From NCBI GenBank assembly GCA_019828595.1, contig JAHQRK010000007.1, forward strand, positions 2,418,001-2,482,000: DNA of 64,000 nucleotides, given 5' to 3'. Positions 22,302 to 32,734 of the stretch are shown here, one piece after another. How positions within the stretch are numbered: position 1 is the stretch's first letter; each line of letters begins with the position of its first letter. A program made the position numbers and the translations under genes. This stretch comes from Aphanomyces cochlioides (lineage: Eukaryota > Oomycota > Saprolegniomycetes > Saprolegniales > Verrucalvaceae). The notes beneath the pieces are model-generated. The model did not search any database. It worked only from the letters and a program-made list of their open reading frames with translations, and was not told where the DNA came from.

Positions 22302-24207
22302 GTTGGAACTCCATGAAGGGCATTACGATGGTTGCTACGAGCAAGGAAGGAGGCCCAGTGGCCATTCTTTGCAGCTTGGATCAACGCTTCTCTTGACTTG
22401 AGCTTGCATTGCTGGACGAAAATGCGCACGACATGCACGTGTGAATGTCTTGCTGCCTCGTACATAGCTTTGGTTGAAGGTTTGCAGTCGCAATATCTCA
22501 CAATGTCGAAGTGTCCACGCTTGGCCGCGGCAACGAATGCTGGCTCGAGATGAACCTCGAGTTGACGGTGGACGAGATATTTCACAACTTCCAAATGTCC
22601 ATAGTACGCTGCTCCTTCGACAGCTTGCTGAACTTGCTTGACATAATTGAGCTCGACGAGATATTTCACATTTTCCAAATGTCCATTCAGTGCTGCCTTG
22701 CGAACCGCGTCCTGGACGTGCTTGATCTTGTTTCGCTCGACGAAGACATGACCACGTTCAGCAGCTCTGAGAAGATTCAGATCACCATAACATCTACAAT
22801 CGCGTCGGTGGTCCCACAGAGAACGAACCATGTCGATGTGGCCTTCAGTGCACGCATCTTGCATCATTTCGAACCAATTGAATGGCGCAGGTTGGACTGT
22901 CGAATCCAAGAAAAACTTCACAACGTCCAAATGTCCACGTTTCCCTGCATTATGCAGACCCAAACATATTTTGCTGATGCATTCAGGGTGATGAGTGACC
23001 AAGAAGCGGACGACATTCAGATGTCCATTGGCTGTAGCATGCTCAAGCGCATCCTCGATGCATCCTTCTTGACGGTGCTCATGGAGGAAGCGCACAACGT
23101 TGAGATGTCCATTGGCAGCAGCAGCATTGTCCAATGCATACTTTGTACAGCCAGCAGGAATCGATAGAGAAATAAAAAGTCGCTTCAATGACTGTTTGAT
23201 GCTGGCATTCCGCGGCGACGACGTATTTCGAGCGTGCAAGACGCGTACGATATCCAAATGACCTTGACTTGCGGCGCCGTCCATCGGTTTTGTTGTATAT
23301 CCTTCCTTTCGATGGTCGATAAGAAACTTCACAACTTCCAAATGTCCATTGGTCGCAGCAAGATCCGCCGCATCCGTGCTGCATCCTTCCTGGCGATGCT
23401 CGTGCAAAAAGCGAACGATCTCCAAGTGTCCGTTTGCTGCAGCTCCATCCATGGCTTGGTTTGTGGCCCCCACGGCGGACTTCTCGTGGAGATATTCGAC
23501 AACATCCATGTGACCATTCGTAGCTGCTTGATCCATGGCGTCTGAGCTTGCAAAGTCGCGAGTAGTAGTCAGCAACAATTTCAAAATGCTTAATTTTCCA
23601 TTTGCCGCTGCAATGTCGGCAGGTTTCGATCCATATTTGATCGGCGACAAGGCGTACAAGCATTGGACTCTTCCAAGCTTCCAAAATAGGCCAGACCTTC
23701 CATGGCAACTCTCCAGGCCAGTGGCTCGGGCGACATTTCCGCACGTATCCTTAGCATTTCTTCAACACGAGAACGTTTTGAAGGCTCGTTCCATGGCCAC
23801 TTGGATAACACAAAGGCTAGCATTTCACCCGTTCGATCACTCAACTGACGTTGGATGTGCAAGCTGTCGAGGCCACTGACGTCGCAAGTCAAGATGGCCA
23901 TGAACTCGGGCATGGGTTTGAAAAGATGCGCCGCAGAGAGCAACCGAACAGCTTTGTAGGCAGAGTACCATGGCTTGAAAAAGTCGTCGTAGAGCTCGCA
24001 AATAACATCAAGTCGCTCCTGTTGATAACTTTCATACGTCTCATGATGCACCGACCATGGTATCCCATCGTTTAATCGATCCAAGAGGGATTTTGTAGCT
24101 TCGTGCAAGTACTTGACGACTCCATCCATGCCGCATTGGAAGCTGCATATGCAGCGCATACTGTCTTGGTACAGCAACACTCGATGATATGCGTCGTCGT
24201 CATTCAT
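22103..24207 (-). pseudogene. Ankyrin-repeat family copy A8, nearly full length with one frameshift
   Basis: The best preserved full-length copy. From the ATG at 24207 (MNDDDAYHRVLLYQDSMRCIC) the N-terminal module is open to the GSLEE position near 23665. Losing one base relative to sister copies (LEGV becomes LEES) moves the frame. From there 23659-22103 is open for over 500 codons, with both ankyrin blocks (AATNGHMDVVEYLHEKS, AAANGHLEIVRFLHEHR, AATNGHLEVVKFLIDHR, AASQGHLDIVRVLHAR, hinge SLKRLFISLSIPAGCT, AANGHLNVVRFLHEHR, AGKRGHLDVVKFFLDS, AYYGHLEVVKYLVHR). The C-terminal ~70 codons are antisense to fragment A7, so the tail is a product of the inversion. A single-base error in the assembly would make this copy intact apart from its tail. 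Confidence 0.8.
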
Positions 24208-24508
24208 GCCGATCTTTCAATGGGCAGATCATGTTGTCACCTGATCATTCATTGGAAGATTATAATGGAAGAATGGCGAACCAGCAGTCGCCAAAGGGGA
24301 TACGCCATCTTGCACGGACACATGAAGAAAACATGACATAGGAGGAGTCATTTGGAATCGAGTTTCACGCAATGTCGACACAGACGACCAATTCGCCAAG
24401 GAATGCTTCCTCTGGAGCACTGGGATGTCCCATCAACGTCCCGGTGGAAGGCTCGATGAAGTAAGGAACGTATTATGGCGTGCTACCAGGGCTCCCGAAC
24501 AAGTATTA

Positions 24509-24774
24509 GGGCCTGGTCGCCGAACATTCCATCCATGCTTCAGGGACGGATTCAGGCTTCTGATTGGTCAATTCCAATAATTTCCGGATAATGGGGTCGT
24601 TCTTGCTTTTCGGATAAACTCAGGCAGGAACGCCTTGAGATGATCCATCTCTGCCTCAACAAGTCCGTTCCTGCTTCAGACACATTTTCAAGAAAATCGA
24701 AAAAATACTTTTTGATATTTTTCAAAAAAACTTCCAAAAAATTCCGGATAACGTTTTCTTCCCCGACCAGGCCC
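24509..24774. mobile_element. Harbinger-type MITE with TTA target duplication
   Basis: A 266-bp nonautonomous element. The ends are GGGCCTGGTCGCCGAA (left) and GGGCCTGGTCGGGGAA (right, reverse complement), flanked by TTA at 24506-24508 and 24775-24777. The GGGCC start and 3-bp TTA duplication are hallmarks of PIF/Harbinger. The interior is AT-rich, with inverted TTCCGGATAA motifs at about 24589 and 24742. Its TIR matches neither Harbinger element elsewhere in the window, so its autonomous partner is not here. Confidence 0.85.
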
Positions 24775-24903
24775 TTACAATACCAAATACAATCCAATAT
24801 TTGGATCGTATTTATTTATCGTTTGAAAGACCGATATTTTCCCGATACTGATGTGTGGTGGAAAACGTTTTCTTCACAACTAGTCCTCTTGCCAGACAGC
24901 CAA

Positions 24904-25002
24904 ATATGTGGTTCAATTTGGCGTAATGGTTATGATATCGAACCACCATGACCATGACCCGGGTTCGAGTCCCACGATGGCAATGATGAAATCGAATCCA
25001 TC
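24904..25002 (+). repeat. tRNA-derived SINE, copy 1
   Basis: It has RNA polymerase III internal promoter boxes: A box TGGCGTAATGG (24919-24929) and a perfect B box GGTTCGAGTCC (24962-24972), with normal tRNA-like spacing. It does not fold as a convincing tRNA. A second copy on the minus strand (59660-59762) shares ATATGTGGTTCAATTTGG before the A box, the AACCACCAT stretch between boxes and GATGGCAATGA after the B box. The 5' edge is set by the end of similarity; the 3' edge is approximate. Confidence 0.75.
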
Positions 25003-25290
25003 ACCGTAAAATTTTTGTGTGTCTCTCCCATTTCCATCATCTTTGATGGCTCGTTCCTGAGCCATCATTATACTCAATTCTGTATATGTATTTTCAGCTC
25101 AGCTAATCTATGCAGCGTCTACTCTACCACAGTAAGAAACCGACGACAGTTATCAACACCTATATAAATGAACCACGAAATGTCTATGCCAATAATGGGA
25201 TAGCAGCAGTCTTGAGCTTGGGATAGAGTAACTTTTGTACCATTCTTCGTCATTCTTAAATCTTGGCTCGAGTGGAAATATCGTTCAGCG

Positions 25291-26863
25291 ATGAAAGTCT
25301 ATTCGAACAAGGACGTTGTAGCAACAATGTTCACCCAACTTGCCGACGGACGATACCAGCGCAACCACTGCTCCCCTGCCAAAGTTTACCAACAAAATGC
25401 GACTGGATCCAGCAATCTCATGAAACATGTAGTTACCAAACATTCCAACTACCTTGTAATCCTTGGTCAAGAATTAAAAGCAGGAAACTATTTCAAGTTG
25501 AAGCTCCCAAACGAACGAGACAATGACATCCGCGATTGGATCAAGTGGATTGTCAGGCGCCACCTGCCTTTGAGCTTTGTTAATGATGACGAAACTCGCA
25601 AAAATGTGAAAATGTCACCCTTTTGTTCCGACACTGTGCGATCCTATATCACTGATGTTGCTGAAGCAGTACGCATGAGTATAACTCCCAAAGCACTTTG
25701 GCCTTGTCTTCGATGGATGGTCTCACTCAAATCGTCACTATGTTGCCGTCTTTGGTGTTTTCGACGACTCTGAAAACAAAAACAATACCAACTCAAGTGA
25801 CAACAACGATTTACGGTGCTACAACCAAAGATACCTGCTCCTGGCCTTCTGTCCCCTTGGTAGAGAGGACGACTTGAGCGCTCAATCATACTACGACTTG
25901 ATTGCTGACACTCTCTCTGTTTACGACAGACCACGGACATCTGTGCAGTTCCTTGATGGGCACAATTGTTCAGTGAATCAAGCTATTGGCCGTCGTGATG
26001 GAGCTCCACCCCTTATTGGCTGCGCCTCCCATCGATTCAATCTGGCTTGTGAACGATTTCTCGACGACCATCTCAATTTGATCAATGAAATTCATTTGTT
26101 CATGAAGAAGTTGTCCACCATAAAGGAAAGAGGGGTATTGAGGACTGTGACGAAACTCTCACCCAAATCACCCAATGCGACGCGCTGGTCCAGCACGTTC
26201 GACATGGTGAAGCGATATGTAGAATTCCATCCTAGCCTCCAAAATTTATCGATGGATCAACTGTCAAGAATTGGAATAGATGGTGATCCTATGCTAAGAT
26301 CAGTTCAACTTGAACGTGCAAGTTTGCTCTACGAAGATCTCGAAAAGCTCAGCTAAGTCACGCTGGAACTGCAGAAACACACCATTACGTTGTCAGCTGT
26401 ACGCAGAATTTTCGACCAAGCCTTGGTGGACTTTCCAACAATGAAGTATCACTTGGCAAAGTCAGCTGATATCATCAATAATCCTCCACTCGAGAATGCT
26501 CTTGTGAAAATACAGCGCGACAATGAGGCTCTGTCCTTGACTGAGCGAAGCGCCGTTGCTAGGTTTGAAGACAAGGAACTCACAACGACAACTGAAGAGA
26601 AGTCGTACATCGAAAAATGCTACAAACGCCAGAAGGTTCGGACAAATAAGTACATCGACACACGTTTTGTCCCGCCGACGTCAAATGAATGTGAGCGCTT
26701 TTTCTCACAAGCCAAGTTGACGTACTCCAAGCTTCGCTCAAGTATGGACACTGAAACGCTTGAGGACATCATGATGTTGAGGTACAATGTTGATCTCTGG
26801 AGTGCAGCGACCATACAGAGTATTCGACTTAGACGTCAAGCATCGCCAATTGAAATACTTTAA
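25291..26863 (+). pseudogene. BED-type hAT transposase, broken
   Basis: The ATG at 25291 begins a partial BED-like region (LMKHVVTKHSNY). The N-terminal frame continues with DWIKWIVRRHLPLSFV, which parallels NWMKWIVRRNMPFSEV in the intact hAT protein at 55013-56518. Near 25695 one base shifts the frame, so LVFDGWSHSN (first acidic motif) is read in another phase. The frame then runs through CASHRFNLACERFL and PNATRWSSTFDMVKRY to an in-frame TAG at about 26355. The same frame resumes with VTLELQKHTI and ends with the C-terminal hAT dimerisation segment FVPPTSNECERFFSQAKL. Two lesions; the gene is dead in this copy. Confidence 0.88.
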
Positions 26864-27149
26864 GCAATACAATAAATATCGGATATATTTTTTGGGTTTT
26901 GAAATAAATATAGGTAAAATATCCGATATTCGGGAGCCCTGCGTGCAACTATCCAAGAGTGAGTCCGTGTGAAGCCGCAAAGCCCCCCCTCCCCACTTCC
27001 ACGCGCTACAATCCTACAAAAGTTGTCGTTGGGTACTTGTGCCATATCAAGGAATGCTTACTTGCACACTCAGATGAGTCAAGCATGTCGTGGAGACCAC
27101 ATACAACCGCCCGAGCTATTTGAAATGATGGTGGTGCTGCTGCAGGGGT

Positions 27150-27590
27150 GAAACTCTGTGGCTCGCATGTTGAACAAGTGCAGTCGGTGGCCATCCACAA
27201 GTCGTGCGCTTTTTCAAAAGCACAACCATGTCAAGCATATTCAGCAAGCAATTCGCATGGTAGCTTCCGATGAACACTTGGCAACTATCCAGCTATTCGT
27301 CGAGTTGAACCATGTCGAGCATACCAAACTTACAGCCGAAGGAGCAGTAGACACTTCGAACTTGTGAAATTTCTCGTCGTCTGATATCGAAATCCATCCA
27401 ATTTTCGTTGTTGGCGCCAAGCATGAACATTTGGGCATTGTGTAATATTGCAGCTGTGACTTTTCCAAGTGATGCACAACGCAGCGAAGTATTCACATGC
27501 GCGTGGTGCATCGACGAAAGCCAGCTCGAGTCAAGAGAATTCTTGATCCAAGCTGCAAGCCAAGGCGACAGAGACTGGAGATGAAACCAG
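27150..27590 (+). pseudogene. Ankyrin-family C-terminal fragment, inverted
   Basis: Plus-strand relic of the second ankyrin block. The frame 27158-27367 reads KHNHVKHIQQAIRMVAS and LATIQLFVELNHVEH, matching the NHVKQVQQAVEGAA...LVELN pattern of the cluster. Further along, in another frame near 27520-27585, ESQLESREFLIQAASQG matches the family C-terminus (ELESKEELIQAARMG). No N-terminal module is present. It lies immediately beyond the right end of the hAT element. Confidence 0.65.
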
Positions 27591-27699
27591 CCAAAAAACT
27601 TGTGCGATCAGGCATGGGATACGACGGATGACGGCGCACTAGAATCGGACAGCTCGTAGATTACACGGCAAGTTGCTTCGTTGCAATTGCAGTGTCCAC

Positions 27700-29190
27700 G
27701 TTGGCTCCAGCCACAAGCAGTGGCAGGACATTGATATCAAGTCCAGCTCGACGAGAAATTTCACGATATCGAAATGTCCTTCCTCTAGTGCTTCGTTGAC
27801 AGTATGCTGACCTTGATATTATCGTGGTCGACGTGAAAGTTCGCAATATCGAAATGTCGTTTGGATGCTGCGCGCATCTAGAGTTTGTTCGACACGCTTG
27901 ACATGGTCTTGCTCGACGAAAAAGCGCACGATTTGCAGATGGCCATATCCAGCACCATTGACAAGACGCGAGTCAGCGAATTGCTTTTCCATTACTACCA
28001 CCGCCATGCTTCCAAAGAGCTCGCACGACTTGGCCATGAAAACACGCTCCACTCATCGGACTGTTCAAATCAATGTTGGCACATGCTGAGGTGCTGCTCA
28101 ATTAGAATTCGATAACTTCCTTTCTTGCAGCTACGTCCATAATGAACTGTATCCTTTCCATGGATTCTGGGCGATGTTCAGACAAGAAGCGGACCACATC
28201 GAGATGTCCATTCTTTGCAGCATGGACCATCGCATCAGCAGAGCATCCTTCTCGACGATGCTCATGGAGAAAAAGGACGACGTCGAGGTGTTCATTACCA
28301 GCAGCACGGTCCATAGCGCTTGTTGTAGGACCAGCTGGAAGTGACTGGGAACAAAAGAGTAGTCTCTAGGAGCGCTCGAGGCCGGCTACCCATGACGACG
28401 TCGTATTTCGAGCGTGAAAGAAACGTACAATATCCAAATGACCATGAGAGGCGGCGCCATCCATTGCGTCTGTCGTGTATCCTTTTCGATGGTCAATAAG
28501 AAACTTCACAACGTCCAAATGTCCATTCGTCGCAGCACGAACAACGGCATTGGTACTGCATCCTTCACGCTGATGCTCGTGCAAAAAGCGAACGATTTCC
28601 AAGTGTCCGTTGGCTACAGCTTCATCCATGGCTTTCTTTGTGGCCCCCACGATGGACTTCTCGTGGAGATATTAGACAACATTCATGTGACCATTCTCCG
28701 CTGCATAATCCATTGCGTATGTACTTCCGTGGTCCTCGGGGTTGGTCAGGAAGAACTGCAGAATGCCCAAATGTCCATTTGCCGCTGCAATGTCGACTGG
28801 ACAGGACCGGTGACGTCTCGCGCAAGCTTTGGACTCCTTCCAAGCATTCAAGATAAACCAAATTCTTCATTGCACTTTGGATCTGGACATCAAGAGGTTC
28901 GCGGGAGAACATGGGCTTGAAAGATACGCTGCGGGGAGTAAGATTTTGCATTGTTGGAGTTCAACCACGGTTCCAAGAAAAGTTGTGCAGCTTCCACATG
29001 GTATCAAGCCGCTCTTGGCGGTAGAGATCGTGGTAGGCGAGAAATAGTATCTGTACGCTGCAGCTCGTGATTATATCGAGTCAAAAGAGGTTTCGTGTCT
29101 TCATACAAAATCTTCAAGGCTCCATCCATGCCACATTGGAAGCTGCAGATGCAGCGCAGGACAACCTGGGACAGCAACACGCCATGATAT
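27700..29190 (-). pseudogene. Ankyrin-repeat family copy A9, heavily decayed
   Basis: Minus-strand pieces in the expected order. The N-terminal YHGVLLSQVVLRCICSFQCG lies near 29190-29130. The first ankyrin block follows (AVANGHLEIVRFLHEHQ, AATNGHLDVVKFLIDHR, AASHGHLDIVRFFHAR, 28650-28366), then second-block repeats (AAGNEHLDVVLFLHEHR, AAKNGHLDVVRFLSEHR, 28314-28102) and GAGYGHLQIVRFFVEQ near 27980. Frameshifts and stops separate all of these, and the 3' part has shrunk. It is the most distal copy of the cluster. Confidence 0.75.
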
Positions 29191-32100
29191 GTTTTTTCAT
29201 CCTCGTGAATCTTCGACTGGGAGGTGGATAGGACGTTAGCTCATTGATAGGACAGAGTATTGAGGACGAGCAACAGGATGACGAGCACACAAACGTTGCG
29301 GTGTTGTTGTTTGCGAGAATATCGCTATCGTCCACGGAACCATATGAGGGATACGACACCAAACTGCTCCCGCAGAAGCAACTTCCCCCACTTCCTTGCT
29401 CGATTCGATGGTATGACAATGGTTGGACAAATCTCTGGCGTCAATCCCAATCGACACCTTGATTGCGTGCGATAAAGAACAAGCAAAGGGTCTCCTCACC
29501 GCAAAGCCGGAATGCCTTCATTTGCTTTGTGTATGATACCGAGAAGGTCTCCAAGGCAGTCGAGTTGGGGAGGTCAAAGATCTTCCCAGATCGATGCACC
29601 GCCCACTATCCGAACGTCCGGATAAAGCAGATCAACTGAATCATTATCCGGAAGTCGAATCTGTCTTTATCCGGATAGGTAATGATATTCGTCAACGACA
29701 ACACACCAAGCTCATGGCGCCGGCGAAGAAAGGCCAGACCGAGAAAGACAGGTCAGGACGCAACCGAGATGATGGGAAGAGAAGAACGCGCGTTCATGTA
29801 GAAGTGTGTCAGTGGTGAGATGGTCTTGAAAGCTCGGTGCAGCAAAATCTGGCTAGAAAGTGCGCAAGCCGACGAGATTTCTTGCAGAGAAACGTTTTGT
29901 TGAAAGTCGTTCCGCTCGCGCGTGGATCTCCGATCGCTGGTATGTTGTCAGACCATGCAAACGAGGCGAGATGTACGCAAGTATGACGCAGCGACTTGAC
30001 GGGACTGATGGATTACTGCCACGGCATTCTCTTTTGTGGATGCCTCGCCGCTTCGAAAGAAAACGTGGCAGGATCTCGCGAACCTCTCGATCTATTGTCA
30101 CGGAATAGCGTCTACGATGTAGAAAGTCGAGTATGCTTCGCGATCTACGAAGCTCTTGCTCGATGGTGGAGAATCGCGAACTCTGTGGAATACGAGAGTG
30201 CACTTCAATCCCCACTGGCGCCTCGTCATTGAAGCAACCCCATAAACTCATGCGCTTCCCAGCGGACAATTGCATTCTTCCTTCCTCGAATCCTAGCGCA
30301 GAGTCGTTGCGCCTTCCTCTAGTCCTTGATTGCTTCCTCCATGGTGAATCGCAACTCTTGCCCATGAATCACTGTTTCCAAGCATCCATGGTGTGATCCA
30401 CCTCAATGAATATTGCAATTGAAATTCAGTGGAAAGCCTCACGCATCTTTAACCTTGGTACGATGCACCAGACAAGCCATCTCGGTGGTGTTTTCCACAA
30501 TGCTCCCTGTCCGGCGATGGACACCCCGCAACATCAATCTACATCCATCAAGCCATCTATCACTCGATGACATGTTGGAAAACGTCCGTGAGAGAGGATA
30601 TGGGGGTCGTCTTGGCGTGCGCCGTCGTCCTTTTGTTGGTTGTCTGCGTTGTCGCTGCTGATTCGATGACGCCATGGCGGTACGTTGAGACTCTGTTTCT
30701 GTGATCATGTAGTACTTGTAGTTGGCCACGACACAGGATGCTCTTCAACCTGATCCAAAACATCCTTTCCTTCGCATTCATGTTCTCGACTTGCTCTCTC
30801 TCAAACATTCCGGGACCAGATAGGTATCGATGCACTCTCTTCCACATCTTCACGGTACATATATTTCTTGACACGCACGAGAGCAGCAGGGAGAGAAACC
30901 TGTCGCCTCCTCTCAGCACTTCGTCATTGAACAGCTCGAGCATCTACTAGTACGGGAACCCACAACCCGGCTCTGCTTCCTCGTGATGGTGGTGGGCATG
31001 ATATAAAGCGACGCAAGAGCTCGTGGATCCGGCGAGTGCGTCGTCTTGCCCGGCGGTCTGATCTCTCGAAACGGTCGCGAGACAAGCGGCAAAGCAGTGT
31101 AAATCACATCCTCGTATGCATGAGGTGTCGAGGAATGGTCACCTGCGCCAGATATATCGCTCAGTCATCCACTCAGATGGCACTTGGATCAACTTCAAGC
31201 TGGGAATGTTCGAAAAACATGCGGCAAATCTCCATCAAGATCTCGTCGTGGCTTCGATATTTTTTTGGCCTCAGGACTTCAACGAGGCTGTATATCGTCT
31301 CGTCTGGCGTGCCTGCCTTGTGGGTGTTCCATCTCGTCGTGTCGATCAAGAGGCTGTCGCGCGTAAGAGAGATGAATCTCTCATCACGCATACGCGGTAT
31401 GAAGGTGTAGAGAGACTGCAACAATCGACGGCGACGACAACCATCATATCCTGAGTCGATCCTCCCTGGAATGTGAAGTTGAAATTCCACACGAGGCGAC
31501 CACTATGGCCAGAGCAAGTTGAATCCGCGTGGATCGTCTGTCGCAATCTCTGCCGCGCGGCCGTCTATCCATGTCGATGGTCAAGCTGGTCGCAAACCAA
31601 CACAACATGAGGCATATTTGCATGTGTTTGATGGCGCACGTACGTACGCTCGGGACGAGACGAGAAAGGATCGACACAACGACGACGAGGTGTTGACGAG
31701 AGAAGAGAGGACCTAGCAGTCAACACCATCTTGTTGGTCGACGCAGCTGCCTGCCTGTCGAGAGCGGCCAAAGATCGCACGAATAAGTAAGGAGAGAGAA
31801 CGACGACTCTGTCGACTGCAGAGAGCAGAGAACTTCCCAAGCTTCGAAGATCGAAGATCCTTAGCACTCGACGTAGCCCAAGAGGTGGATCACGCCAGAC
31901 AAAGAACAAGCGCGAGCAGCAATTACGTTGAACTTGCTTGTCCGTCTTCGTCGTGCGTACTTATGGTCACACCCACCATACGAAAACCGTGGCCTCGGCT
32001 TCAACCAGAGACAGACTCGACACCGCGCGCGACGACCTCTCTCTCTCTCTTCAACTCAATCTCGATTGTATCTTTCGTCACGCCTCGACGATAGCCATAC

Positions 32101-32690
32101 ACGCAGAGACCAAAGTCTCTTGCCTTGAAGTTTCAAGACAGTCGAGCCCGGCTCGTTCTGCCGTCGTCCGAGCTTCACGCGTTGTCGCCTCTTGCGCCCC
32201 GTTGGACTGGCTGAGAATGTCTGTCGCCCTTCTCCAAGTCTCGCCAGCCTGGTCATGGTCCATGGAGTACACTCACTTGCATGGTTGTTGGTTGCATGGA
32301 TTCCACGACGGTCTTTGCGGTTTCAAAACGAGACCAGCCACCACACATCGCTTCTGCGCCTCCTCGCGCCGATGTGCGCACTCGCAGCAAACGGTTCGAC
32401 GACCCACATGACGAAGAAACTGAGTTGTTCCACGTCTATGCTAAGAACCTAAAAATCTAAAATCTATGCAGGTTTTATAATTAGGTTTTAATCATATATA
32501 CAAAAATCAAGTGAAACTTTTAAGCTGGAGTGGGATACAGAGATGGAATAGAGAGTCAGAGCGGGGCGCCCGTCGTAGCTTCGATATTCTTCGAGCCGCG
32601 TGACCCAACCTTCGATATTTTTGTCCAAAAGTTGAGGTGCCTACACCACGTTGGTGTTAAAATCGAACGAATCAGTCTTGCCTTGCGCAC
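29191..32690. other. Gene-poor region, no supported gene
   Basis: Many frames of 60-170 codons on both strands overlap one another with no recognisable domain. CCGGATA motifs occur at 29622-29680, including CATTATCCGGAAGTC. A (CT)n run lies at about 32038. The stretch upstream of the zinc-finger gene (about 31900-32690) is probably promoter or 5' leader, but I see no decisive signal. Confidence 0.45.
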
Positions 32691-32700
32691 GTCATTTTCA
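32691..32700 (+). promoter_or_regulatory. Possible oomycete initiator (Inr)-like element
   Basis: GTCATTTTCA lies 35 bp upstream of the ATG of the zinc-finger gene. It resembles the TCA-YTYY core of the oomycete Inr, which sits at the transcription start. Short and degenerate, so it may be chance. Confidence 0.25.
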
Positions 32701-32734
32701 ATCTGTCCACCGCGCGAGTACATCGACGACCACG

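Larger units (their letters stand above)
24487..26941 (+). mobile_element. hAT transposon with 8-bp target duplication, carrying nested MITE and SINE
   Basis: The left end at 24487 reads CAGGGCTCCCGAA; the right end is its reverse complement (CGGGAGCCCTG) ending at 26941, typical hAT termini. The flanking 8-bp sequences are CGTGCTAC (24479-24486) and CGTGCAAC (26942-26949), a target duplication with one mismatch. It contains a decayed BED-type hAT transposase on the plus strand. The left arm is interrupted by a 266-bp Harbinger-type MITE and holds a tRNA-derived SINE further in, so both probably arrived after the hAT element. Confidence 0.88.

Noticed and set aside
24904..25002. Functional tRNA gene
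   Set aside because: The boxes fit, but no acceptor stem or anticodon arm forms, and a diverged second copy with shared flanks indicates a SINE.
6732..29190. Ankyrin frame breaks explained by introns
   Set aside because: The breaks are single- or double-base changes or single codons within continuous homology, with no room for an intron.
29853..30365. 170-codon minus-strand frame
   Set aside because: Overlaps other frames of similar length on both strands; rich in Arg/Ser as expected for shadow frames; no motif.
30560..30943. 127-codon minus-strand frame starting MLELFNDEVLRGG
   Set aside because: The start looks plausible, but there is no recognised domain and the C-terminal half looks random.
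31116..32700. Similarity between VVASIFF-containing frames near 31246 and 32571
   Set aside because: The match is only about 20 bases with weak extension; not enough to claim a duplicated gene.
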